From the NCBI GenBank assembly GCA_019510185.1, contig JAEKKV010000015.1:143420-207419 (forward strand): a stretch of DNA of 64,000 nucleotides, given 5' to 3'. Below, piece after piece: positions 41,301 through 49,098 of the stretch (positions within the stretch are counted from its first letter, which is position 1; every line of letters starts with the position of its first letter). Made by a program: the position numbers and the translations under genes. The notes beneath the pieces are model-generated. The model did not search any database. It was not told the DNA's origin and saw nothing but the letters and a program-made list of their open reading frames with translations. The stretch comes from Verrucomicrobiota bacterium. GTDB lineage: Bacteria; Verrucomicrobiota; Verrucomicrobiia; Opitutales; Opitutaceae.

Positions 41301-43668
41301 GGCCAACAGCGGCTTCACTTTGAACGGGAAGAAGATCGTGATGCGCGGCGTGAACCGTCACGAGTTCTGGCCGAAGGATGGCCGCACCACCAGCCGCGCG
41401 GTGAGCATCGCCGACATCGAGCTGATGAAGAGCTTGAACATGAACGCCGTGCGGATGAGCCATTACCCGCCCTCGAAACATTTCCTCGAGGAATGCGACC
41501 GCCTTGGGCTGCTCGTGCTCGACGAACTGGCCGGCTGGCAGGGAGCCTATGACGATGCCGTCGCGCCGGGCCTCGTGCGCGAGATGGTGATCCGCGATGT
41601 GAACCACCCGTGCATCATGGCGTGGGACAATGGCAACGAAGGCGGTCACAACTTTACCGTGGACGACGACTTCGGGCTCTGGGATCCCCAGAATCGCAAG
41701 GTGCTGCACCCGACCAACTGGCCGGGGGACACCACTGCCGGTGTCCGCACGCATCACTACGCCGACTACAACACCTTCATCGGTTATCTCGGCGCGGGCC
41801 TGACGGTGTATATGCCCACGGAGATTCAGCACGGGCTTTACGACGGCGGCGGCGGCGCGGGCCTGGCGGATCACTGGAACGCGATGCGCGCCGCGCCCAA
41901 CGGCGGCGGCATGTTCATCTGGGCGTTCCTCGACGAGGGCCTCGTGCGCGACGATCAGAGCGGCGCGATCGACACGGCGGGATCCAACGCGCCCGACGGC
42001 ATCGTTGGACCGTATCGCGAGAAAGAGGCCAGTTATTACACCGTGAAGGCGCTGTGGAGCCCCGTGCAGATCACCGCGCCCAATCCAGCCACGTTCACCG
42101 GCTCGCTCGCGGTCGAGAACCGGTTCGACTTCACCAATCTCAATCAATGCACGTTCCATTGGGATCTCGGCTGGTTCCCGGACCCCGCTGATTCGACGGC
42201 GGTTCAGGACAGCGGCTTCATCGTCGGAGCGACCAGCACGAATTTCGCCGGGCCTTCGGTCGCCCCCGGCGCGTCGGGCACGCTCGCGCTCGGCCTCCCG
42301 GCGAGCCTGACCCGTTTCGATATGCTGCGCGTGACGGCGAAGGATCCCTCCGGGCGCGAGATTTACACCTGGACGTGGCCCTTGCGCGGCCAGGCTCCGG
42401 TGCATGACCGTCTCGTTCACGTGCCCGGCGCCGCCAGCGCCAGCCTTACCTCCGGCGTCAACGGCGGCGTCCTCAGCGTGACCAACGGCACGCGCACGTG
42501 GCAGTTCGACCTCACCAACGGGCGTCTGAATGGAGTGGACGTCGCCGGCCAGCCGGTGTCGCTCTCGAACGGGCCTCGCCCCGTGACGGGCACTTGGACC
42601 ACGTCGGGCGTCACCTACGGGTTCGACGGCGCGGATTACCTCGTGACCATGAACGACGTGACCACCGCAAGCAACGGCTTCCAATGGCGCATCCATCCGA
42701 ACGGCTGGGTAAACCTGAAATACCGCTACACGCTCACCGGCGCGCAGACGTGGCTCGGCATCACGTTCGACTATCCCGAGGCCAACGTCACCGGCATGCG
42801 GTGGCTGGGGCAGGGGCCGTATCGCGTATGGAAAAATCGCCTGGAGGGTCAGGAGATCGGGGTGAATTACAAGGCGGCCAACAACACCGTCAACGGAAGT
42901 CAGTGGGGTTATCCGGAGTTCCGCGGCTACCATGGCCAGCTTTATTGGGCGCAATTGGGGACGACCCAGCAGCCGATCACCCTGACGACCGACACCTCGA
43001 ATCTCTTCCTGCGTGTGCTCACCCCGACCCTCCAGCCGTCGACGGACACTGCCTCGCGCCCCAACGTGAACCCAGCCTTTCCCGCCGGCAACCTCTCGCT
43101 GCTCCACGCGATCAACGCCATCGGCAATAAATTCCAGAACCCCGGCGCGACCACCACCGGACCGAGTTCGGCGGACACGAACGCGACGGGCCTCTACGAA
43201 GGCAGCGTGGATTTCTACTTCGGCGCGCTGCCCGACCCAGGCGTGGATCGAGATGGCAACGGCCTGAGCGACTCGTGGGAATTGCAGTATTTCAACACGC
43301 TCGGCAACGATCCCAATGCCGATACGGTCGGTGACGGCCTGAAGCTGCTGCTCAAGAATGCGCTCGATCTTTCCCCCCTCGTGCCGGCTGCGAATTCGCC
43401 CCGCCTGCCCATGATCGTCGCGCCGGGGACGAATTCCATTGCGATGATGGATTACCGCGTGCCGGTGGTCCGGTGGGACGAGTTCCGCTACGTGCCGGAG
43501 ATCTCCGCCGACCTGAAATCGTGGTTCGATGCGGATGCGCATCCGGATTATTTCCAAACCACGTCCAGCACCGTGGGCAACGAGAAGGCGTTCGAGGTTG
43601 AGCCCGGCCCGGGCTGGCCGGGCAACGGCCACTCCCTGTTTATGCGGCTTCGCATCGAGCGGAAGTGA
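38338..43668 (+). CDS. Giant fusion: alpha/beta-hydrolase plus GH2 beta-galactosidase with LamG insertion
   Basis: The ATG at 38338 gives 1776 residues; an in-frame GTG lies six codons earlier. A signal peptide ends near AGIATAAN. Residues about 40-340 resemble an alpha/beta-hydrolase, with Ser156 in TGYSGGGGN. GH2 begins near 460 (WTTIPVPSCWETKGFGSYEYG). Its sugar-binding domain is interrupted at about 545-815 by a LamG-like module (LTSFTVACWVKPEADFS) and resumes at SFYEFSYDVTSN. The barrel has acid/base Glu1101 in DNGNEGGHN and nucleophile Glu1162 in MPTEIQHG. A beta-galactosidase small-chain-like domain and a calcium-loop-like DRDGNGLSDSWELQYF near 1637 follow. The combination suggests removal of both an ester and beta-galactose. 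The N-terminal substrate is unknown. Confidence 0.88.
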   Translation: MLPRPFGFGPIRRLFRSYPIFFLVAALIGTAGIATAANITEIKTYQSTISTDAQGPLDLTMEVNYNNAVSNAPVMVTTHQYSGPTGLFDQVRPNAQQLRDQGFFVITVAMRGREGSDGVRDSGGLEIYDIFDAVEAAKAQYGSFINPTNINITGYSGGGGNTMSALTKFPDYFRTGSAFYGMSDYGYDLTNGWYNNGATSGRTPQLDADIGNPNSPTTALITSRYLARASNLASRNNPYSEIHLFVDSDEPICPPINDTSYRDNAIAAASFTGEFSKITLHIGTAGTYQDFNGNGINDAGEEQYWPHTTMTPTQQAAGTAWYINRVLNGSIAAPVLNASDNLFVAGFVRTKKFSFFIGDGQNGAGSLFYALSAGVKTFTFHLQSTYAVTGKLTVDTADMSGQTVTVVRNGVVTATFAGGGTYQVTGIADNETVRLVAQGIVGATTNDIQYLSGTDKDNTVPWDFRVSAGRNAGVWTTIPVPSCWETKGFGSYEYGYMNTTEQGDYKKTFTVPANWAGKRIFLVFEGSMTDTTPLINGVSPGGGGMVVPAALPNDRAFNNSASTSMGQGGGVAASASGNLNLGTLTSFTVACWVKPEADFSTIPDGRFPRLMDIGSAANYDANGSGVYLSAYNSGGNTRTLQFKVNNDSGNGVIATPNVLSGSDWTFVAVTYDSTLGSNQVKVYVGNRSGALGSPVTTATYGAGASVPFGTSAFAYFLNRGSDRGRAFDGWGDDFRIFSGALTQAQLETVRGSGLSASVTPPTPLYQWNFNNATSGTTVSPAVGTGGVLTLQNSAGTATDLYSPIGGGISASQAAVSSVVHQGSFYEFSYDVTSNLNYGASNLLEVNVKKVSANASVNDAERTADYWVFGGIYRPVYLEARPAMNIERVAVDAKASGQITVNTFLSGVSSSCTVAARVTDMNNVALGSEFTATAATNATSATLSATLPTPNPWSPEFPNLYKLIVEIRDGATVLCSRTETIGFRTIGFVANSGFTLNGKKIVMRGVNRHEFWPKDGRTTSRAVSIADIELMKSLNMNAVRMSHYPPSKHFLEECDRLGLLVLDELAGWQGAYDDAVAPGLVREMVIRDVNHPCIMAWDNGNEGGHNFTVDDDFGLWDPQNRKVLHPTNWPGDTTAGVRTHHYADYNTFIGYLGAGLTVYMPTEIQHGLYDGGGGAGLADHWNAMRAAPNGGGMFIWAFLDEGLVRDDQSGAIDTAGSNAPDGIVGPYREKEASYYTVKALWSPVQITAPNPATFTGSLAVENRFDFTNLNQCTFHWDLGWFPDPADSTAVQDSGFIVGATSTNFAGPSVAPGASGTLALGLPASLTRFDMLRVTAKDPSGREIYTWTWPLRGQAPVHDRLVHVPGAASASLTSGVNGGVLSVTNGTRTWQFDLTNGRLNGVDVAGQPVSLSNGPRPVTGTWTTSGVTYGFDGADYLVTMNDVTTASNGFQWRIHPNGWVNLKYRYTLTGAQTWLGITFDYPEANVTGMRWLGQGPYRVWKNRLEGQEIGVNYKAANNTVNGSQWGYPEFRGYHGQLYWAQLGTTQQPITLTTDTSNLFLRVLTPTLQPSTDTASRPNVNPAFPAGNLSLLHAINAIGNKFQNPGATTTGPSSADTNATGLYEGSVDFYFGALPDPGVDRDGNGLSDSWELQYFNTLGNDPNADTVGDGLKLLLKNALDLSPLVPAANSPRLPMIVAPGTNSIAMMDYRVPVVRWDEFRYVPEISADLKSWFDADAHPDYFQTTSSTVGNEKAFEVEPGPGWPGNGHSLFMRLRIERK

Positions 43669-43690
43669 CATGCCAGAGAGGAGGTTTGCG

Positions 43691-43810
43691 CCACAGAGAA
43701 CACAGAGTTCCGATCCGAGTGCATAGAGACGAGCCACGCCATGTAATCCGAGCTATCTTTGCTCTGTGAACTCTGGATCGGAACTCCGGCTCGGCTCTGT
43801 GACCAGTCTG
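43691..43810. repeat. CACAGAG/CTCTGTG intergenic repeat, copy B
   Basis: It begins CCACAGAGAACACAGAG and ends CTCCGGCTCGGCTCTGTGACC, 22 bp after the fusion gene's stop. The middle is more divergent than in the other copies, but the right half (GATCGGAACTCCGGCTCGG) is nearly unchanged. Confidence 0.65.
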
Positions 43811-43916
43811 AATAATAGTCCGTTACGTAAGCATGACGATCACCATGAACGGCTTTTCTCGCTTCAAAGACATCGGCTTCGTCACGGCTATCAAATGAAA
43901 ATGTAGCCGGGCTTGG

Positions 43917-43973
43917 CGTGGCATGGACGTCTCGCCCATGTTCCGAACCCACGGGCGGGACGCCCGTGCCACG
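43917..43973. repeat. Long imperfect hairpin (REP-like)
   Basis: Two 24-bp arms (43917-43940 and 43950-43973) pair with about four mismatches around a 9-base loop. The right arm contains GGGCGGGACGCCCGTGCCACG-type sequence common in intergenic palindromic repeats. It lies in a 670-bp gap (43669-44338). Apart from this hairpin, repeat copy B and the element at 44240, I identify no gene in that gap. Confidence 0.55.
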
Positions 43974-44239
43974 TAAAACCAGCTCGTTCTCATGGCCACG
44001 AGTTTATTTTGAATATTCTATCACCCCGAATCTTCGGCTTCTGGGTTCTTCTTGCAGCGAACCCGCGAATGCATTCCGCCGAATTGATTATTGGATTGCC
44101 CGGCAACGTCAACGGGGTGGATCAACCGCCTTTCGCGGCTACCTCCTATCAGTTCAAGCGCGTAAAAAATTAATAAAACACGGCCGGCCCCCCTTCGGCC
44201 ACACTGTAAAACGATTGACCCCGCGGATCGGCCTCTCGC

Positions 44240-44253
44240 CTGAACGATGTCAG
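44240..44253 (+). promoter_or_regulatory. CTGAAC-NN-TGTCAG element before LamG PEP-CTERM gene
   Basis: CTGAACGATGTCAG matches the consensus fully. It ends 85 bp before the start at 44339 and points toward it. A TATAGG sequence at 44259-44264 could be a -10 box, which would place the element between the -35 and -10 positions. Confidence 0.55.
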
Positions 44254-44338
44254 TTCTGTATAGGTGGCCAAGTGTGTGCCAGCTATGGATGCTTATCTCA
44301 TGGTTCTCCCCTTTAGGTCCTGAATCTACCCAAATCTC

Positions 44339-45256
44339 ATGAACGCTCCTTCGTTTTCGCTTCGTAGTCTCGCCTTGGCCGCAGCCCTTGTCCTGCCGGT
44401 AGTCGGCTTTGCCCAGACTCCCCTTTATCAATGGAATTTCGATCCCAGCGGATCCCTCGCCCCGACCTCGACGAACGGCAGCGTGACCGGCGGCACCTTG
44501 GCTATCACTAATGCCGGAACGGCGACCTCGAGCACGGTGAACAGCGCCGGCGTGAGCGGTGCGAGCGGAGACTACGCCCTCGACGCGTCCAGCACGACAT
44601 ACGCCCAAAGCAACTACACCACTATAACCTCAAGCTTGGGTAGCTTTCCTACCCTCAACGCATTGACGGTCACCATGTGGATTAAAGCGGCGGACTGGTC
44701 GGCCAGCATCAACAATGCCCGCCTGTTAGAGTTGAACTCCGCACCTACTGGTATGGACGGCGATAAGCTTTATTTCTCCGTCAACGCTAACGGGTTCAGT
44801 TCGGCTGGTGCCCTCTTTCAGGCTGGCATCAACCAAGGAGGCGGCTCGGTCAGCAACGGCACGCTAATGCCGAATTCCGGAAGTTCTTGGCTCTTTGTCT
44901 CCATGACTTGGGACTCCACTCTGACCTCAGGCTCGAACATCTCCGTCTTCATGGGCAACACCACGACTTCCGTAGCCCAGGCGGGAACCGCTTTCGGTGC
45001 CTACACCAACGCGATGACCAGTGTCACCTCAGTGAGCATAGCCAACAGGTCAGACGGTATACGCGGTTTTGACGGCCTCATCGACGATGTCCGCATCTAC
45101 GACAGTGCGCTTTCATCCGGCCAGTTGGAGGCCATCCGCGTCTCGGGCATCTCCGCCATCCCCGAGCCCTCGACCTATGGCATCGTTGCCGGTGGTCTTG
45201 CTTTGGTCGGAGCGATGGTTGCCTGCCGCCGTCGCGCCAACGCCGCCAAGGCCTGA
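44339..45256 (+). CDS. LamG-domain PEP-CTERM surface protein
   Basis: The 305-residue protein has a signal peptide ending near GFAQTP. A LamG/concanavalin-like domain covers about residues 30-265 (LYQWNFDP, LNALTVTMWIKAADWS, FDGLIDDVRIYDSALSSGQLEAIR). The C terminus is a PEP-CTERM sorting signal: IPEPSTYGIVAGG, a hydrophobic helix, then ACRRRANAAKA. Exosortase-type processing should place it at the cell surface or outside. The LamG domain may bind sugar. Its neighbours are hydrolase genes and it shares the repeated upstream element, so a role in polysaccharide contact is plausible but unproven. Confidence 0.88.
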   Translation: MNAPSFSLRSLALAAALVLPVVGFAQTPLYQWNFDPSGSLAPTSTNGSVTGGTLAITNAGTATSSTVNSAGVSGASGDYALDASSTTYAQSNYTTITSSLGSFPTLNALTVTMWIKAADWSASINNARLLELNSAPTGMDGDKLYFSVNANGFSSAGALFQAGINQGGGSVSNGTLMPNSGSSWLFVSMTWDSTLTSGSNISVFMGNTTTSVAQAGTAFGAYTNAMTSVTSVSIANRSDGIRGFDGLIDDVRIYDSALSSGQLEAIRVSGISAIPEPSTYGIVAGGLALVGAMVACRRRANAAKA

Positions 45257-45355
45257 ACGGTTGCTTCCGCGTAGGGGGGGCATTCACCCAGATCGAACCG
45301 CCGGGACCCTGTCCTCGGCGGTTTTTTTATGCACCGACGCCTTGCCTCAGGGGCC
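45156..45355 (+). repeat. Left arm of inverted repeat: PEP-CTERM tail plus terminator
   Basis: The last ~100 bp of the LamG gene, its 3' untranslated part, the terminator and about 25 bp beyond match the inverted segment at 45691-45892. Coding similarity is high (CCCGAGCCCTCGACCTATG in both). The two arms face each other across ~335 bp. Confidence 0.7.
45296..45328 (+). terminator. Rho-independent terminator of the LamG gene
   Basis: CCGCCG-GGAC-CCT-GTCC-T-CGGCGG forms a strong stem with one bulged base, followed by seven T residues. It starts 40 bp after the stop codon. Confidence 0.85.
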
Positions 45356-45487
45356 GATCATTCCGGACGAGCGTGTGTTTCTCGGTGTTGATCGCGTCGG
45401 ACAGGGGATACCGGCGCTCCGCGTCTCGCGCGTCCAGTCCACGCCCTGCTGGAGAGGCGGGGAGCTGGGCGGAGGATCCGAGCCCCC

Positions 45488-45550
45488 GGAGCGTTCGTCC
45501 TCCACGCGGGCACCTCCGTGCGGCCTCTTTCACTGGGCGTGCGGGTGACG
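45488..45550 (+). pseudogene. Relic of a GH3 C terminus
   Basis: Translation of this 63-bp stretch gives GAFVLHAGTSVRPLSLGVRVT. The end of the intact GH3 at 35646 reads GEFVLHAGTSSRRLSPGVRVT, so 17 of 21 residues agree. The preceding bases (GAGCCC) also match but are out of frame. No other part of a GH3 gene is recognisable here. It lies inside the 533-bp gap between the two convergent PEP-CTERM genes. Confidence 0.7.
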
Positions 45551-45563
45551 AGGTGCGATCCGA

Positions 45564-45590
45564 GGAGTGGTGTTGTCGCGAAGCCACTCC
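45564..45590. other. Short hairpin between the relics
   Basis: GGAGTGG and CCACTCC pair around a 13-base loop. There is no T-tract. It may be an intergenic palindromic repeat. Confidence 0.35.
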
Positions 45591-45619
45591 CATCAAAGCC
45601 CGCTAAAGCCTTCTAAAGC

Positions 45620-45667
45620 TGCGACCTGCTCTCCCTTCTCGTGATCGACGAACTGGCCGGCTGGCAG
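45620..45667 (+). pseudogene. Relic of a GH2 catalytic domain
   Basis: Translation gives CDLLSLLVIDELAGWQ. The giant GH2 fusion has CDRLGLLVLDELAGWQ at about 41495-41542, so 13 of 16 residues agree and the DNA is nearly identical over the last 25 bases. Sequence on either side does not continue the homology. Together with the GH3 relic just upstream it preserves the GH3-then-GH2 order of the intact genes at 35646 and 38338. Confidence 0.65.
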
Positions 45668-45690
45668 AGGGGAAGCCGAGCTGAAGGGGA

Positions 45691-45892
45691 AGGCCGCGAG
45701 GGAAGGTGGCGGTGCATAAAAAAACCGCCGGGGTAGGCCCCGGCGGTTCGATTTGGGTGAAGGAAAGTTCCCTAAGCAGGAGCAGCCGTTCAGGCCTTGG
45801 CGGACTGGGCGCGACGGCGGCGGACAACCATCGCTCCGACCAAGGCAAGACCGCCGGCAGCGATGGCATAGGTCGAGGGCTCGGGAATGGCA
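45691..45892 (-). repeat. Right arm of inverted repeat: PEP-CTERM tail plus terminator
   Basis: This is the inverted counterpart of 45156-45355. It covers the coding end of the minus-strand PEP-CTERM gene, its terminator and a short flank. Confidence 0.7.
45718..45748 (-). terminator. Rho-independent terminator of the minus-strand PEP-CTERM gene
   Basis: On the minus strand CCGCCGGGG-CCTA-CCCCGGCGG is a perfect 9-bp stem followed by seven T residues. It corresponds to the terminator at 45296-45328. Confidence 0.88.
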
Positions 45893-47343
45893 CTGGAGGT
45901 GATGTTGAGTAAGCCGTTTCCCGTAATAAGCGCGCTTTTAAAGTCGGCACTCGAGGAGAGGCTGCCCCATGTGCCGACGTTCTGAGCGGCGCCATCTATG
46001 AACAAACCGACGATCGTGTCGCTGCCGGAGTAGTTTAGATCTAAGGTCCCGCCGGTCAGCAGATATACGCTGGCCGTATTAGCGATGAAGGCGCTGTTGA
46101 TGCTGAGGGTGCCGGCATTGACGTGGATGCTGCCGGTGAAGGTGTTGGCGCCGGTGAGGGTGAGGGTGCCCAAGCCCTGTTTGGTCAGGCCGCCGTCAAT
46201 GGCGTTGTCGCCACCGATGTTGCTGTGGACGAGATCTTGGGCGATCGTGACATTGAAGCTGTTGGTGTCGACGATGGCGCCGCCGTTGCGGACATTGGCG
46301 CGCGTGAGACCTTCCATGAAGGCGCCGTATGACCCGCTGGCCTTCAACGTGCCGCCGTTGAAATTGAAGGTCGAGGTCCCCTTGGTTCCGCCGCCCGTCG
46401 TTTCACTGAACACATAGAGCGTGGTCAGGGTGCCTCCGTTGAGATTGAAGGTGGCGGTGCCGCCAACGGCACCATCATATCCCGAAGCCATGCTCAGGCC
46501 TCCGTGCCAGTTTTCGTTATGCGTGGAGTTGGTCGTCAGGCTCCCGCCAGTCATCGTCAGCGTGGCGACGTTGCTGCCGTTGGCGTAAACATATGGGTTT
46601 CCTACCGATCCATCGCCGCTACGAGTCCCATCGCCCATTGTGAGTCGATTGACGAAGGTCACCGTGCCGCCGCTCATGTTGAGGCTGCCCGTGGATGTCT
46701 CAGTGCTGGAACCAGAGGCAATCTTCGAGTTGCTATTAACTATTACCGTACCCGCATCGATGTTGACGATGGAATTGTCACCCTTCGCCCCAGCGACAGC
46801 CAGATCACCATTGATTTGAAGCGTGCCGGAAGTGTTGACGTTCATGACAGCGGTTGAATGATCCCACCACCAACCCGCGCCAACTTGAATGCTGCCCCAT
46901 GCGCCCGTGGTAAAGCTTCCAGAGCCTGTTCCGTATCCTGTGAAAGCCCCGCCCGTCGTCGTGGTATTGGCGAGGTTGTAGGTTCCGTTCCCATACAATC
47001 CAATAAGCATCGATCCACCCGGCCAATCTGATGCCGTCTCCGTGAGAAGGCCGGCGGTTTGATCCAAGCGACTGCCGCCGCCGATACCGATCGCCACGGG
47101 ACTGCCGAGGGAGTCGGCAGAAATCACAGGGGAATTACTGGGGCCGGTGAAGATAACGGCCCAAGTAGTTGCATTACCGGGAGTCGTTCCTGGCAATCCG
47201 CTGTCCCAGTTTGTGTTATCATTCCAGTCGTGGCTCGTCGCGCCTGTCCAGTTGCTGTCGGCGTGGGCGGTAAGTGCGCAGAGCGCGGTGAGGGTAAGGC
47301 CGGTCAGTGTTCTGTGACGCAGTCGTGTCTTGGGGACTTTCAT
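45790..47343 (-). CDS. Autotransporter-type beta-strand repeat PEP-CTERM protein
   Basis: The 517-residue protein has a signal peptide ending near TAHADSN. Gly-, Thr- and Asn-rich beta-helix-like repeats follow, such as GSLNMSGGTVTFVNRLTMGDG and GGLTKQGLGTLTLTGANTFTGSIHVNAGTL, the latter typical of autotransporter-associated beta-strand repeats. The C terminus is a PEP-CTERM signal: IPEPSTYAIAAGG, hydrophobic helix, VRRRRAQSAKA. It is probably a surface adhesin or matrix protein. It converges with the LamG PEP-CTERM gene, and their 3' ends share an inverted repeat. No enzymatic motif is visible. Confidence 0.88.
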   Translation of the reverse strand: MKVPKTRLRHRTLTGLTLTALCALTAHADSNWTGATSHDWNDNTNWDSGLPGTTPGNATTWAVIFTGPSNSPVISADSLGSPVAIGIGGGSRLDQTAGLLTETASDWPGGSMLIGLYGNGTYNLANTTTTGGAFTGYGTGSGSFTTGAWGSIQVGAGWWWDHSTAVMNVNTSGTLQINGDLAVAGAKGDNSIVNIDAGTVIVNSNSKIASGSSTETSTGSLNMSGGTVTFVNRLTMGDGTRSGDGSVGNPYVYANGSNVATLTMTGGSLTTNSTHNENWHGGLSMASGYDGAVGGTATFNLNGGTLTTLYVFSETTGGGTKGTSTFNFNGGTLKASGSYGAFMEGLTRANVRNGGAIVDTNSFNVTIAQDLVHSNIGGDNAIDGGLTKQGLGTLTLTGANTFTGSIHVNAGTLSINSAFIANTASVYLLTGGTLDLNYSGSDTIVGLFIDGAAQNVGTWGSLSSSADFKSALITGNGLLNITSSAIPEPSTYAIAAGGLALVGAMVVRRRRAQSAKA

Positions 47344-47467
47344 GCGGGGGTAGGTTGGCGGTAGAGCAGGAAAAATAATAAGCGCCGGGGTACTTGCGAT
47401 GGGGGGATTGGCCTATACGCGCTTACATCTTGGGGAATTTAACTTCGGTGCGGCGATGCGGCCGAGC

Positions 47468-47481
47468 CTGACATGGTTCAG
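47468..47481 (-). promoter_or_regulatory. CTGAAC-NN-TGTCAG element before the beta-strand repeat gene
   Basis: The minus strand reads CTGAACCATGTCAG, a full match. It lies 124 bp before the minus-strand start at 47343 and points toward that gene. A further ATGTCAG half occurs about 20 bp upstream of it. Confidence 0.55.
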
Positions 47482-47567
47482 ATAAGAGCTGACATCATCA
47501 CCTGCCGGGGGGCCGAAGGGACGTTTTGGTGCAGGTAACCGCGCGATGGGTGCGGTGGAGACACACC

Positions 47568-48686
47568 TCAGCGGGCGGCGTCGAACACGGCCCGGAAGGC
47601 GGGCTTGGGGTTGAGCTGACGATCAAAGAGCAGCGGGTAGCTGGTGCGGCCGGGAACGGGGAAATTGTTCAACCAGCTCTGACCGTCGTCCAGTCCCCAG
47701 AAGGTCACGCGAGTGATGGTTTTTCGGTGCTTCAGGAAAAGCGCAAAGAGGTCGGCGTAGCGTCGGGCGAGGCGCGTCTGTTCGGCCTCCGGCAGGCCGT
47801 TCACCCAAGGGTTGAGCGCGGCTTCGTAGTCTTCACGACGGGCGATGTCGGCCGCGCCGATCTGACCGCGGGAAGGCAGCACGTCCACGTCGAGCTCGGT
47901 TATCATGACCTTTAGCCCGAGAGAGGCGAAATCGAGGATCGCCTGCTCGATTTCGGCGACGGGGGGATAGTCGATTTGGTAGTGGCCTTGCAGGCCGACG
48001 CCGTCGATGGGCACGCCGCGCGCGATGAGGCCGCGCAGCATCCGGAGCGCGCGAGCCCGTTTCTCCCGATTGAACAGGCCATAGTCGTTGTAGTAGAGCT
48101 CGGCGCGGGGATCGGCCTCGCGGGCGAAGCGGAAGGCGTGGTCGAGATAATCGTCGCCGATGATGCGTTGCCATGGGGTGTCGCGAAGCACCTCGGGGCC
48201 GTTGTCGCGGACGACCTCGTTGACCACGTCCCAGCCTTTGACCCGGCCTCGGTAACGGCCGACCACGGTGTGGATGTGATCGCGCAGACGGGGGAGCAGC
48301 AGCTCGCGCGAGGCGGGTTTGCCATCGTCGCCCAGAAACACCCAAGGTGGGGTCTGGTTGTGCCAGACTAGGGTGTGGCCGATGACGGCCATGGTGTGCC
48401 TGGCCCCGAAATCGACATAGGCATCGGCGGGATGGAAATTGTAGCGGTCGGGCTCGGGATGGATGGCCGACCACTTCATGTCATTTTCGGCGGTGAGGCT
48501 GGAGAACTGGCGGGCGACGATCTCGGAGGCGCGGGGATTGTCGCCGTTGATCTTGGCGGTGTCGAGGGCTGCGCCGATGAGGAAAGCATTGGCGTAGGCG
48601 GCGCGAAGCGAGGCGGGGGGCTGCTCGGCGTGGACCGCGAGGGCCAGCCAAGGAAGGAGGGCGAGGCAGAGACGGCGGGACGGCAT
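47568..48686 (-). CDS. GH10 endo-beta-1,4-xylanase, secreted
   Basis: The start at 48686 gives a signal peptide ending near LALAVHAEQ; the frame is open 17 codons further upstream, but that part is Arg- and Pro-rich. The 372-residue barrel has SSLTAENDMKWSAIHPEPDRYNF, GHTLVWHNQTPPWVF, acid/base Glu157 in GWDVVNEVV and nucleophile Glu264 in VMITELDVDV. FWGLDDGQSWLNNFP is also typical. It cleaves the xylan backbone in the periplasm or outside. It stands alone on the minus strand. A short relic of a second GH10 gene occurs at 53477. Confidence 0.94.
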   Translation of the reverse strand: MPSRRLCLALLPWLALAVHAEQPPASLRAAYANAFLIGAALDTAKINGDNPRASEIVARQFSSLTAENDMKWSAIHPEPDRYNFHPADAYVDFGARHTMAVIGHTLVWHNQTPPWVFLGDDGKPASRELLLPRLRDHIHTVVGRYRGRVKGWDVVNEVVRDNGPEVLRDTPWQRIIGDDYLDHAFRFAREADPRAELYYNDYGLFNREKRARALRMLRGLIARGVPIDGVGLQGHYQIDYPPVAEIEQAILDFASLGLKVMITELDVDVLPSRGQIGAADIARREDYEAALNPWVNGLPEAEQTRLARRYADLFALFLKHRKTITRVTFWGLDDGQSWLNNFPVPGRTSYPLLFDRQLNPKPAFRAVFDAAR

Positions 48687-48927
48687 GGGGTAAGGGGAGG
48701 GGCGTCCGTAGTGACGACGTTGGGGGCGGGCGGCCACTTGCGCTCATGTTTAACGAGCGGAGACGAGGCGGTTCCAGTAAAATGCCGGTGGCATCGATCA
48801 GCCCGAGCAGGAGAAATAGAAACCTTGAGCGTGGATCAGCTGCGGCGATCAGTGCGATGCATCCGCGAATCCGCCTGGGCTACTCAGCTCGGGAGCGGCG
48901 AGGGATTACGCGCGGAATTGCAGTGAT

Positions 48928-48941
48928 CTGAACGATGTCGC
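48928..48941 (+). promoter_or_regulatory. Degenerate CTGAAC-NN-TGTCAG element before the pilin-like gene
   Basis: CTGAACGATGTCGC matches the consensus in 10 of 12 fixed positions. Its flank TGATCTGAAC also occurs at 18958-18966. It points toward the plus-strand gene at 49099. The gap 48687-49098 shows no other clear feature. Confidence 0.4.
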
Positions 48942-49098
48942 ACGGGTGACGGTTGTCGCAGGTAGGAGGCATGACAAGCTGGCATGGGTCTCTTTTCGCA
49001 ACGGCGTTTTTTTGCTTTCTCCCCCAATGTCTTTTTCCTCGTCGCCTTCTATCTCCGGGGCCGTGCCCCCTTTTTCGCATATCCGCCATTCGAGGCGT

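Noticed and set aside
38476..43737. A 1753-codon open frame on the minus strand opposite the giant fusion, and similar long frames opposite other genes
   Set aside because: The plus-strand frames have clear enzyme motifs. The minus frames are His/Arg/Val-rich, lack domains and signal peptides, and are expected from high third-position GC.
43913..44316. Overlapping short open frames after the giant fusion gene
   Set aside because: They run through the REP-like hairpin and have no signal peptide or family motif. The stretch ending GVDQPPFAATSYQFKRVKN could be a relic, but I could not match it.
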